Assembly (NCBI GenBank): GCA_019347775.1 | Contig: JAHWKP010000120.1 | Coordinates: 1 to 5,288, forward strand | Direction: 5' to 3' | Length of the DNA: 5,288 bases | Source: Actinomycetota bacterium | Lineage (GTDB): Bacteria; Actinomycetota; Acidimicrobiia; Acidimicrobiales; JAHWKP01 | Notes under the pieces: model-generated | Told to the model about the DNA's origin: nothing | Seen by the model: only the letters and a program-made list of their open reading frames with translations | Database searches by the model: none | Shown: positions 1-5,288 of the stretch, in pieces | How positions within the stretch are numbered: the first letter of the stretch is position 1 | Layout: each line of letters opens with the position of its first letter | Translations under genes and position numbers: made by a program

Positions 1-1160
1 GAGTAGCCCGTTCCGAAATCATCGACGGCGATCCTCAAGCCGAACGCCGCCAGGGCGGCGAGCATCTCGGCGCCGGTTTCCTCCGACTCGAGCGCCTTGG
101 ACTCGGTGAGCTCGAGCGTCACGGCCGAGGGGTCAAGGCCATGGTCGGCGAGCACCGCCTTGATGTGTTCGAGCAGACGAGAGTCGCGCATCAGCTGGGC
201 AGGCATATTCACCGCTACCGGGATCTTCAGCCCCTGGTCCGCCCACCGTCGATGCTGGGCGATGGCTTCGCTGATGGCCCAGAACGTGAACGGTGTAATG
301 AGATCGGTCTCCTCCGCCATGGGTATGAAGTCGCCCGCGGGTACCAAACCGTGATCAGGATGCTGCCATCGCAACAGCGCCTCGACACTCGTGAGCTCGT
401 CGGTACGGAGATTTACCTTCGGTTGGTAGACCAGGCGCAGCTCACCCTCGTCGAGGGCACGCGCCATGTGAGAATCGGTCCCGAGGATGAAGACCGCCGA
501 CGCCACGAGCAGCCCCAGCTGCGCCCACCACCACCGCAACTCCCAGCCCGACGAACCGAGGAGCATCCCCGCGCCTACTCCGACCGCGGCCACTCCCGTG
601 ATCCAGGTGATCAGGATCCGACGCCTCGTCCGGATCCACTTCACCGCAAACTGCAATAGGGCCACGGCGATTGCCACGACTGCTGCAATTTCGAGGACGC
701 GGTTGGTCTCCGCTGGCTCAGGTTCGAGCATTGCCTGCACGAGGTCAGCGTTGAGAACCGACGCGACCACTCCGACGACCGCTAATCCGAGCAGCAAGGC
801 AGTCGTCCTCGGCCGTCGCAAGACCGACGGAACCGGCAGCGGACTCATGGCCGCGATCAGAACCAAGCCGAAGGCCAATCGCGAAGCCGCTCCGTAAAAA
901 TGGTGGACCGGGTCCACGGCGGTTGCGCTGAACAGGGCGTGGGGCAGGAATAAGAGGGCTAGCGCGGCGAATGCCGCTGACAACAGCCAGGCCCGGCTCG
1001 TGCCGTCCATCCTGAATCGCACCCACGTCCCCCACGCCGTAGCTGCCGCGCCTGAAGACAGCAGTACGACGTAGCCCGCATGCAACAACTCCGAGCGGAA
1101 TTCGGTTCGCCCCGCCGGAAGCACGAGCAGAGCGACGCCGATGAACGAGAAGGCGCCCAA
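1..1160 (-). CDS. Integral-membrane EAL-domain cyclic-di-GMP phosphodiesterase (C-terminus beyond window)
   Basis: Predicted membrane enzyme that hydrolyses the second messenger cyclic di-GMP to pGpG. Numbering from a TTG at 1160, residues about 1-230 form roughly eight hydrophobic helices with short Arg-rich loops; one loop carries DPVHHFYG. An EAL domain follows with no GGDEF domain between. Visible EAL motifs are LVYQPKV, VEALLRW (Glu260 of the signature, DNA 375-383), VNMPAQ (Asn318), LELTES (Glu350) and VDDFGTGYS (Asp380/381), so the metal-binding residues inside the window are intact. The later Lys and Glu motifs lie off the left edge, so activity cannot be fully judged. The start is unresolved. 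The frame is open back to a TAG at 1254-1256 and has no ATG or GTG before the first helix, only CTG at 1205 and TTG at 1160. The Arg-rich stretch upstream of 1160 looks coding, so the true protein may be longer. The frame is continuous from 1253 to 1, with no frameshift. The first eight helices match no sensor domain I can name. Divergent from the next gene. Confidence 0.88.
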   Translation of the reverse strand, partial: MGAFSFIGVALLVLPAGRTEFRSELLHAGYVVLLSSGAAATAWGTWVRFRMDGTSRAWLLSAAFAALALLFLPHALFSATAVDPVHHFYGAASRLAFGLVLIAAMSPLPVPSVLRRPRTTALLLGLAVVGVVASVLNADLVQAMLEPEPAETNRVLEIAAVVAIAVALLQFAVKWIRTRRRILITWITGVAAVGVGAGMLLGSSGWELRWWWAQLGLLVASAVFILGTDSHMARALDEGELRLVYQPKVNLRTDELTSVEALLRWQHPDHGLVPAGDFIPMAEETDLITPFTFWAISEAIAQHRRWADQGLKIPVAVNMPAQLMRDSRLLEHIKAVLADHGLDPSAVTLELTESKALESEETGAEMLAALAAFGLRIAVDDFGTGY

Positions 1161-1250
1161 GATGCCCCATTGCGCAGCACGGATCCGACGCCGACTGTGC
1201 GCCAGCCTGACTGGCTTGGCCGCAGTGGAGAGGGATGTCCTGATGGTTTC

Positions 1251-1256
1251 AGCCTA
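1251..1256 (-). promoter_or_regulatory. Possible -10 box for the EAL gene
   Basis: TAGGCT on the minus strand fits the actinobacterial TANNNT -10 pattern. Six bases downstream (gaaacc) comes ATC at 1244-1242, in frame with the EAL protein. The spacing is the same as between the TAGGTT and the ATG of egtA. No clear -35 is visible. Such hexamers are common by chance, so this is a weak call. Confidence 0.25.
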
Positions 1257-1288
1257 CGGGTCCTACCCCGCCCACCGCTCTCATAGCT

Positions 1289-1300
1289 GTTGGCCACAAC
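1289..1300. repeat. Short inverted repeat GTTG-GCCA-CAAC
   Basis: Perfect 4-base arms (GTTG/CAAC) around GCCA, about 63 bases upstream of the ATG at 1363. It could be a small operator half-site pair for either divergent gene. The arms do not extend further and it is short enough to arise by chance. Confidence 0.2.
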
Positions 1301-1347
1301 GGGGGTGGACCTGGTTGGTTCCCACTGGTGAGCTCGGGACAAATCGT

Positions 1348-1354
1348 GGGAAGG
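1348..1354 (+). promoter_or_regulatory. Ribosome-binding site GGGAAGG that sets the start at 1363
   Basis: GGGAAGG lies 8 bases before the ATG at 1363, and a second purine run, AAAGG (1356-1360), lies 2 bases before it. This, together with a signal peptide beginning exactly at that ATG, decides against the in-frame upstream ATG at 1141. Confidence 0.6.
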
Positions 1355-1362
1355 TAAAGGCC

Positions 1363-1848
1363 ATGAAACTTCCCCGAACCGCTCTCGCTCGGGCGTGCCT
1401 GGTCGTCGCGGCCGGCGCGTCCGTCGGTGCCGTTGCAGCTTTCGCCCCCTTGTCGGCGGGCGCCCATCCGGGACCGGTCGACACCTCAGGCGGCCACTAC
1501 TGCACGGCGGCCCAGAATGCCTCGGGGCTGTGCGCCCCGCCGACTTACCACCGCCACGATGAGAGTGGTGGACAGGTAGTTGTCACTCCGGGCCCTGAGG
1601 CCGCTCAACTGACCGGTCAGCAGCAGGATCCCACGACGCCGCAGCCGGCTCCGGCACCTGCGCCCGCGCCTGCACCGGCTCCGGCCGTCACTCCGGTGAA
1701 CCAGGACCTTGCCCAGACGGGTCCGATCTCGATGGAGGTAGCCATCTTCGGAGGCGTGCTCACGGCGATGGGTGTCGTGGCTCTGGTTGCGCACGGGCGC
1801 ATCCCGCTGCCAGTGATTCTCGAGTTGGAGCGGCGTTCTATCGCCTGA
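1363..1848 (+). CDS. Secreted LAXTG-anchored small cell-wall protein with a YHYH-like His/Cys motif
   Basis: 161-residue exported protein predicted to be linked to the cell wall by a sortase; function unknown. Residues 1-34 are a signal peptide: basic start (MKLPR), Ala/Val-rich core, and an AGA cleavage site before His35. Residues 35-67 carry HPGPVD, GGHYC (Cys47), Cys57 and YHRHDE. This is the spacing of small bacterial 'YHYH' motifs, which could bind a metal or form one disulfide (inference). Residues 95-108 are seven Pro-Ala pairs, a wall-spanning linker. LAQTG (116-120) is a sorting signal of the LAXTG type recognised by actinobacterial class E sortases. It is followed by a membrane helix (about 126-143) and a short tail with Arg146, Arg157 and Arg158. 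The start is chosen from the ribosome-binding site and signal peptide. It ends 36 bases before egtA on the same strand, with no obvious terminator between. No sortase gene is in the window. Confidence 0.85.
   Translation: MKLPRTALARACLVVAAGASVGAVAAFAPLSAGAHPGPVDTSGGHYCTAAQNASGLCAPPTYHRHDESGGQVVVTPGPEAAQLTGQQQDPTTPQPAPAPAPAPAPAPAVTPVNQDLAQTGPISMEVAIFGGVLTAMGVVALVAHGRIPLPVILELERRSIA
1645..1686 (+). repeat. Pro-Ala repeat tract (7 codon pairs)
   Basis: Forty-two bases encoding seven consecutive Pro-Ala pairs (residues 95-108 of the LAXTG protein), using varied synonymous codons (CCG/CCC/CCT/CCA with GCT/GCA/GCG/GCC). The varied codons suggest the dipeptide repeat is kept by selection on the protein rather than being a recent slippage expansion. 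Such tracts act as extended spacers through the wall. Confidence 0.8.
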
Positions 1849-1850
1849 CC

Positions 1851-1866
1851 CGTCGGTAGGCGTCGG
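1851..1866 (+). repeat. Direct repeat CGTCGG x2 with 10-base period upstream of egtA
   Basis: CGTCGG occurs at 1851-1856 and 1861-1866, exactly one helical turn apart, just upstream of the -10-like box of egtA where a -35 element would sit. It could be a direct-repeat activator site. In GC-rich DNA this may be coincidence. Confidence 0.2.
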
Positions 1867-1872
1867 GCGTTA

Positions 1873-1878
1873 TAGGTT
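1873..1878 (+). promoter_or_regulatory. Probable -10 box of the egt operon; leaderless start
   Basis: TAGGTT, within TATAGGTT (1871-1878), fits the TANNNT -10 pattern and ends 6 bases before the egtA ATG at 1885. That places the expected transcription start at or next to the A of the ATG. There is no Shine-Dalgarno sequence before egtA. Leaderless mRNAs with this geometry are well known in actinobacteria. No good -35 hexamer lies 16-19 bases upstream. Confidence 0.45.
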
Positions 1879-1884
1879 CAGTGG

Positions 1885-3090
1885 ATGCCCTACTCGGGCG
1901 CAGTGCCATGTGGAGACGATGGGAGCCGACCTCTTTCGGTATCCGATGTCTCGGATCTTCTCAGCGCGACCTGCGCGCTTCCATCCGCGGTACCCACAGT
2001 TGGCGCAGAGATCGAATGGCTAGTGGCCGACATCTCCGACGCCGATGCGCGCCCGACGGTTGCCTTCCTTCAGAACGCGCTGTCCGACGTCCATTTCCCG
2101 GCCGGCAGCCGGCTTACGTTCGAGCCCGGCGGTCAGCTCGAGTTGAGCTCCGTGCCGGCCCGCACACCCGATGAAGTCGCCCAAGCCCTGCGGGCGGATG
2201 TAGCGGTCCTCCGTCCGGCGCTGCGGGCATACGGCCTGGATCTCCGCGCAGAGGCGAATGATTCAGGACGCGCTCCGCGGCGCGTGAGCAATCGTCCGCG
2301 CTACGAAGCGATGCAGACGTGGTTCGAAGCCGGAGGATGGACGACCGCTCGCGAAATGATGTGCAACACCGCGTCGGTGCAAGTGAATATCGGCTGTGGC
2401 CCCGACCCCGTCTCGACGTGGCGGCGCGTCCATGCGCTCATCCCGGTGTTGGCAGGAGCCTTCGCCGCGTCGTCCGCCCACGGTTGGGCGTCGAGCCGTC
2501 TGCGCGCCTGGGCAGGGCTCGACCCCAGCCGGACTTCGTCGGCCCTTTCGTCTGGCGATCCAGTGGCCGACTGGGCCGCGTATGCCCTAGCCGCAAATAC
2601 GATCGCCTGGCGCGACGCCAACGGTGAGGTTCGGCCTGCGGACGGCGCCTTCAGCCTGGCCGAGTGGATAGCAGGTGCGCCTTGCGCGCCGCGGCCCCCG
2701 ACCGTGGCCGACTTGGACTTGCACGTCAGCACGCTTTTCCCACCAGTCCGGCTGAAGGGATGGCTGGAGATCCGCGTGATCGACATGCTCCCGGACGAGT
2801 GGTGGCCGGTGCCGATAGCAGTGACGTCGTCGCTGCTCGGCACCGGTAGCGCGGGAGCCGACAATTACACCTGGCTCGACGCCGTGGCGGGGCTCACGTG
2901 GCAAGACGCGGGACGCCAGGGCTTGGGTCTTCCGGCCCTCGCCGAAGCCGCCGATCACGCCTTCGCCTTGTCCGAGGCCATCCTCGAAGGTCAAGGGAGT
3001 CAGCTCACGGAACTCGTCAGTCGATACCGGTCGCGCTTTATAGCCCCACAGCTCGGGGTATGTGCGTCACGGTCCGCGGTGCGCGCATGA
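1885..3090 (+). CDS. egtA: Glutamate-cysteine ligase EgtA (ergothioneine pathway)
   Basis: ATP-dependent ligase that makes gamma-glutamylcysteine, the sulfur donor for ergothioneine in actinobacteria; cytoplasmic. The 401-residue protein has the landmarks of the GCS2 glutamate-cysteine ligase family: GAEIEW (40-45, acidic metal/ATP site), FEPGGQLELSS (79-89), RYEAM (139-143), MCNTASVQVNIG (159-170) and LEIRVIDMLPDEWW (294-307, with the Glu-x-Arg pair at 295/297). It is somewhat shorter than mycobacterial EgtA as I recall it. The start is fixed by an in-frame stop at 1873-1875; ATG 1885 is the first start codon and sits 6 bases after a -10-like box, with no ribosome-binding site. The stop overlaps the egtB start by 4 bases (ATGA, 3087-3090). 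Assignment as EgtA rather than a general GshA rests on its being the first gene of an egtABCD cluster. Confidence 0.93.
   Translation: MPYSGAVPCGDDGSRPLSVSDVSDLLSATCALPSAVPTVGAEIEWLVADISDADARPTVAFLQNALSDVHFPAGSRLTFEPGGQLELSSVPARTPDEVAQALRADVAVLRPALRAYGLDLRAEANDSGRAPRRVSNRPRYEAMQTWFEAGGWTTAREMMCNTASVQVNIGCGPDPVSTWRRVHALIPVLAGAFAASSAHGWASSRLRAWAGLDPSRTSSALSSGDPVADWAAYALAANTIAWRDANGEVRPADGAFSLAEWIAGAPCAPRPPTVADLDLHVSTLFPPVRLKGWLEIRVIDMLPDEWWPVPIAVTSSLLGTGSAGADNYTWLDAVAGLTWQDAGRQGLGLPALAEAADHAFALSEAILEGQGSQLTELVSRYRSRFIAPQLGVCASRSAVRA
3087..3090 (+). other. ATGA start/stop overlap egtA-egtB
   Basis: The egtB ATG (3087-3089) shares bases with the egtA TGA (3088-3090). With no Shine-Dalgarno upstream, this indicates termination-reinitiation coupling and a matched supply of the two enzymes. 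Confidence 0.85.
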
Positions 3091-4241
3091 GCGTCGTCGA
3101 CGAGTTGGCCGACGGCCTGGAAAAAGCCCGACGGCGCTCGCTAGAACTGCTCCGCCCGCTGCCGGAGGAAGCGCTTGTCGCTCAGTATTCGGACCTGATG
3201 TCCCCGTTGGTGTGGGACCTGGCGCACATAGGGAACTACGAAGATCTGTGGCTGGTGCGGCAACTCGGCGGACCAGCCGTACTGCCCGCAGTTGACGAGC
3301 TCTACGACGCTTTCCTGCAGCCTCGGGCGCGGCGGCCGGCGCTGCCCCTCCTGTCGCCGGCCGAGACGCGCCAGTACATCGCCCGCGTCCGGGGCAGGTG
3401 CCTGGACCTCTTGTCGGCGGCGGATCTCGGCTCCGAGGATCCCTTCCTGGCTGGCGGCTTCGGTTACCGGATGGTCATCCAGCATGAGCACCAACACAAC
3501 GAGACCATGCTCGCGACCTTGCAGCTGTCGGGCATCGAGAGCGACTACGGCGGATTCGAGTCGGACGGACTCGGATGGGCCAAGACAGGCGAGAGCCGCG
3601 TCCCGGCCGCGACTTTCGTGATGGGCACCGACACTGATCCGTGGGCTCTCGACAACGAGCGTCCCGCTCACTCGGTACACCTCGACGACTACTTCATCGA
3701 CGCCCGCCCAGTCGACAACGAGGCGTGGATGGAGTTCATGGAGGCGGGTGGCTACGAGGAGAACTCACTGTGGTCGCCGGACGGTTGGGCCTGGAAGTCA
3801 CAGGAACAGATCTCCGCGCCACTCTTCTGGGAGCGAGATGGTGGAGGGGTCTGGAAACGTCGACACCTCGGCCGGGCCACAGAACTGCGGCCCAACGACG
3901 CCGTGCAGAACGTCGGCTGGTACGAAGCCGAGGCATTTGCTCGGTGGGCAGGGCGCAGGCTCCCGACGGAGCAGGAATGGGAGCGCGCTCACCGGGCGGG
4001 ATTAATAGAAGGCGTGGGCGAGGTGTGGGAATGGACTTCGTCGGACTTCCTCCCGTACCCGGGCTTCAGGCCCTTCCCTTATCGGGAATACAGCGAAGTC
4101 TTCTTCGGCAAGGAGTACAAGGTTCTCCGCGGCTCATCGTGGGCGACGCACGCCACCGTTGGCAGGCCGACATTCCGCAACTGGGACTACCCGGTCCGGC
4201 GCCAGATCTTCAGCGGGCTCCGCACGGCGCGGGACGGCTGA
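3087..4241 (+). CDS. egtB: Hercynine oxygenase / sulfoxide synthase EgtB
   Basis: Non-haem iron enzyme joining hercynine, gamma-glutamylcysteine and O2 into hercynyl-gamma-glutamylcysteine sulfoxide. The N-terminal DinB-like half has WDLAHIGNYE (His47) and QHEHQHNETM (His133 and His137), the three-His iron site of EgtB. The C-terminal half is an FGE-sulfatase (formylglycine-generating-enzyme-like) fold: VPAATFVMGTD, NVGWYEAEAFARWAGRRLP, EVWEWTSSDF (312-321), VLRGSSWATH and FRNWDYPVRRQIFSGLR (363-379). Arg83, Asp367 and Arg371 line up, by motif, with the residues known to hold gamma-glutamylcysteine in the mycobacterial enzyme; Tyr332 is a candidate for the catalytic tyrosine, less certain. 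At 384 residues it is shorter than the roughly 430 of mycobacterial EgtB. ATG 3087 overlaps the egtA stop, and MSVVDELADGLEKAR is a normal EgtB beginning. An upstream open extension (from 2898) is only the shadow of egtA. No ribosome-binding site is seen, so it is probably translated by coupling to egtA. Confidence 0.95.
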   Translation: MSVVDELADGLEKARRRSLELLRPLPEEALVAQYSDLMSPLVWDLAHIGNYEDLWLVRQLGGPAVLPAVDELYDAFLQPRARRPALPLLSPAETRQYIARVRGRCLDLLSAADLGSEDPFLAGGFGYRMVIQHEHQHNETMLATLQLSGIESDYGGFESDGLGWAKTGESRVPAATFVMGTDTDPWALDNERPAHSVHLDDYFIDARPVDNEAWMEFMEAGGYEENSLWSPDGWAWKSQEQISAPLFWERDGGGVWKRRHLGRATELRPNDAVQNVGWYEAEAFARWAGRRLPTEQEWERAHRAGLIEGVGEVWEWTSSDFLPYPGFRPFPYREYSEVFFGKEYKVLRGSSWATHATVGRPTFRNWDYPVRRQIFSGLRTARDG

Positions 4242-4246
4242 GGAGG
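4241..4246 (+). promoter_or_regulatory. AGGAGG abutting the egtC GTG start
   Basis: A perfect AGGAGG begins on the last base of the egtB stop codon (TGA, 4239-4241) and ends directly against the GTG at 4247, leaving no spacer. Usual spacing is 5-9 bases. The start itself is fixed by the need for Cys at position 2, so either the ribosome reinitiates after egtB or this element works in an unusual geometry. Confidence 0.5.
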
Positions 4247-5002
4247 GTGTGCCGACAGCTGGCCTACGTTGGCCCGCCTGTAACTCTGGCGTCGGTAGTG
4301 CTCGACCCGCCGCACTCGCTGCTTCGCCAGAGTTACGCGCCGCGAGAACAGAGTCACGGCGTGGTGAACGCCGACGGATTCGGCGTCGGGTGGTACGCAC
4401 CCAGTGTCAGGTCTGAGCCGGCGCGGTACCGCACCTGCTCGCCCATCTGGTCGGATCTCTCCTTCGCCAGCTTCGCTCCTGTGGTGACGACGCCAGCCCT
4501 GGTGGCTTCGGTGCGAAGCGCCAGCCCGCCTAACCCGGTCGAGGCCAGTGGGGTGGCGCCCTTCACCAGCGGGCCGTGGCTCTTTGCTCACAACGGTGCG
4601 GTCGAGGGCTACCGGTCGGGACCCGATGGCCGGTACGGCGTGAGGCCGGCGCTGACCGCGCTGGTATCGCAGGACAGACTGGCCGGCTTGGACGGCGCCT
4701 CGGACTCCGAGCTGCTGTTCGCGCTCACGCTGGACCATTTCGATTCAGGTGATTCGCCCGAGGTGGCGTTGACCAAGACGGTCGCCGCCGTGCGCGACGT
4801 CGCTCCAGCTCGGCTCAATTTGATGCTGTGCGACGGCAAGAGCATTACGGCCACCGCGTGTGGAGAGTCGTTGTACGTCCGGCAAGCTGAAGGCCAAGCG
4901 ACCGTCGCTTCCGAGCCGCTCGAGGATGGTGCGTGGGAGAAGCTCCCCGATGATTCGCTAGTCACGGCGAGTCCAGCGAGTGTGAAAGTGTCGAAGCTGT
5001 GA
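4247..5002 (+). CDS. egtC: Class II glutamine amidotransferase EgtC (gamma-glutamyl hydrolase of ergothioneine pathway)
   Basis: Ntn hydrolase that removes glutamate from hercynyl-gamma-glutamylcysteine sulfoxide. 251 residues. A GTG start gives MCRQLAYVG; Cys2 becomes the N-terminal nucleophile after Met removal, which rules out any upstream start. Other family landmarks are NADGFGVGWY (41-50), SVRSAS (88-93, Arg90), LFAHNG (112-117) and DSELLFAL in the middle. Most EgtC sequences I recall read MCRHLAYLG, so Gln4 in place of His is a small departure. It lies 5 bases after the egtB stop and overlaps egtD by 4 bases. A longer open frame reaching back to 3641 is the shadow of egtB. Other GATase II proteins (for example YafJ-like) share the motifs; the position between egtB and egtD settles the identity. 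Confidence 0.94.
   Translation: MCRQLAYVGPPVTLASVVLDPPHSLLRQSYAPREQSHGVVNADGFGVGWYAPSVRSEPARYRTCSPIWSDLSFASFAPVVTTPALVASVRSASPPNPVEASGVAPFTSGPWLFAHNGAVEGYRSGPDGRYGVRPALTALVSQDRLAGLDGASDSELLFALTLDHFDSGDSPEVALTKTVAAVRDVAPARLNLMLCDGKSITATACGESLYVRQAEGQATVASEPLEDGAWEKLPDDSLVTASPASVKVSKL
4999..5002 (+). other. GTGA start/stop overlap egtC-egtD
   Basis: The egtD GTG (4999-5001) overlaps the egtC TGA (5000-5002) by the same 4-base arrangement seen between egtA and egtB, supporting a single translationally coupled unit. Confidence 0.8.
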
Positions 5003-5288
5003 GCCGCTTGTCCGTCGACGTCCACTTAGCGCCCGACGAGTTGAGTTCGTCGCTCCGTCGGGACGCGAAGCGGGGTCTCACCGCCTCGCCGAAGTTCATG
5101 CCACCGAAGTGGCTCTATGACGAGCGAGGCTCCGACCTCTTCGAGGCCATTACCCGTCAACCGGAGTACTACCCGACCGAGTCGGAACGAAGCCTGCTGC
5201 GCACCGTCGCCAAACAAATTGCGGCCACGACCAAATCGGACACCCTCGTAGAACTGGGGTCGGGTACTTCCGACAAGACACGGGTGTT
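4999..5288 (+). CDS. egtD: Histidine N-alpha-methyltransferase EgtD (N-terminal part)
   Basis: First enzyme of the histidine branch: S-adenosylmethionine-dependent trimethylation of histidine to hercynine. Only the first 96 residues are in the window, and the frame is open to the right edge. Typical EgtD stretches are PPKWLYDERGSDLFEAIT (35-52), PEYYPTESER (55-64, where Tyr57 matches the histidine-contacting tyrosine of the mycobacterial enzyme) and LVELGSGTSDKTR (83-95, the SAM-binding loop). The start is GTG 4999, overlapping the egtC stop as GTGA. No strong ribosome-binding site is present (only GAAAG at 4984-4988), consistent with coupling to egtC. The start gives MSRLSVDVHL, a usual beginning for this family. 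Confidence 0.93.
   Translation, partial: MSRLSVDVHLAPDELSSSLRRDAKRGLTASPKFMPPKWLYDERGSDLFEAITRQPEYYPTESERSLLRTVAKQIAATTKSDTLVELGSGTSDKTRV

Larger units (their letters stand above)
1161..1362. other. Divergent intergenic region between the EAL gene and the LAXTG protein gene
   Basis: About 200 bases that should hold the promoters of two divergent genes. The part from 1161 to 1253 is open in the EAL gene's minus-strand frame and may belong to its N-terminus. Seen inside: a TAGGCT (minus strand, 1251-1256) matching the TANNNT form of a -10 box, a 12-base inverted repeat at 1289-1300, and a purine-rich ribosome-binding sequence before 1363. A plus-strand frame starting at ATG 1141 runs into the downstream gene, but that upstream extension has no signal-peptide character and I do not take it as coding. 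No well-matched -35/-10 pair was found for the plus-strand gene. Confidence 0.6.

Noticed and set aside
141..897. Long open frames on the plus strand (141-659 and 487-897)
   Set aside because: They lie antisense to the EAL gene, their products are rich in Arg, Pro, Thr and Ala with no recognisable domain, and they are explained as GC-rich shadows.
1201..1215. Inverted repeat GCCAG-cctga-CTGGC near the EAL start
   Set aside because: Five-base arms without a T-run; too short to call a terminator or operator.
1141..1362. Upstream extension of the LAXTG gene to an ATG at 1141
   Set aside because: The extension would bury the signal peptide 74 residues inside the protein and overlaps the EAL gene's 5' end; the ATG at 1363 has a ribosome-binding site and begins a complete signal peptide.
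1849..1884. Possible rho-independent terminator between the LAXTG gene and egtA
   Set aside because: The CCCG/CGGG pieces do not form an extended stem and there is no T-tract.
2301..2864. Minus-strand open frame of 187 residues inside egtA
   Set aside because: Antisense to a clear GCS2 enzyme, with no domain, signal or ribosome-binding support.
3641..4246. Open frame upstream of egtC suggesting a much larger fusion protein
   Set aside because: It is the +1 shadow of egtB; EgtC requires Cys as residue 2, so GTG 4247 is the start.
4187..4738. Minus-strand open frame of 183 residues across egtB/egtC
   Set aside because: Arg-rich, low-complexity shadow opposite two well-supported genes.

Overview
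This GC-rich window reads as a piece of an actinobacterial chromosome. Three things support that. It carries the actinobacterial (gamma-glutamylcysteine-type) ergothioneine genes in the order egtA-egtB-egtC-egtD. A small secreted protein ends in an LAXTG sortase signal of the kind linked to class E sortases. One start region is -10-like and apparently leaderless. I cannot name the genus or order from sequence alone.

Layout. Minus strand, from about position 1160 (frame open to 1253) off the left edge: a membrane protein of about eight helices fused directly to an EAL cyclic-di-GMP phosphodiesterase domain. Its C-terminus lies outside the window and its start codon is not a normal ATG/GTG. Next is a divergent, gene-free gap of about 200 bases. 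At 1363-1848, plus strand, is a short cell-wall-anchored protein: signal peptide, a small His/Cys 'YHYH-like' motif, a Pro-Ala linker, an LAQTG signal, a membrane helix and a short tail. After a 36-base gap comes the ergothioneine block: egtA 1885-3090, egtB 3087-4241, egtC 4247-5002, and egtD from 4999 off the right edge.

How the genes work together. EgtA joins glutamate and cysteine. EgtD (partial here) trimethylates histidine to hercynine. EgtB is the non-haem iron sulfoxide synthase that couples hercynine to gamma-glutamylcysteine and O2. EgtC removes the glutamate. The last C-S lyase step (EgtE) is not in the window. The four genes overlap by 4 bases (A/B and C/D) or are 5 bases apart (B/C), so they are almost certainly one translationally coupled operon. 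No functional link between the egt operon and the two genes to its left can be shown from the sequence.

I see no RNA genes, mobile elements, CRISPR arrays or convincing rho-independent terminators. The egt operon is a known system. The less routine items are the LAXTG/YHYH mini-protein, the start of the EAL gene, and the initiation signals of egtA and egtC.
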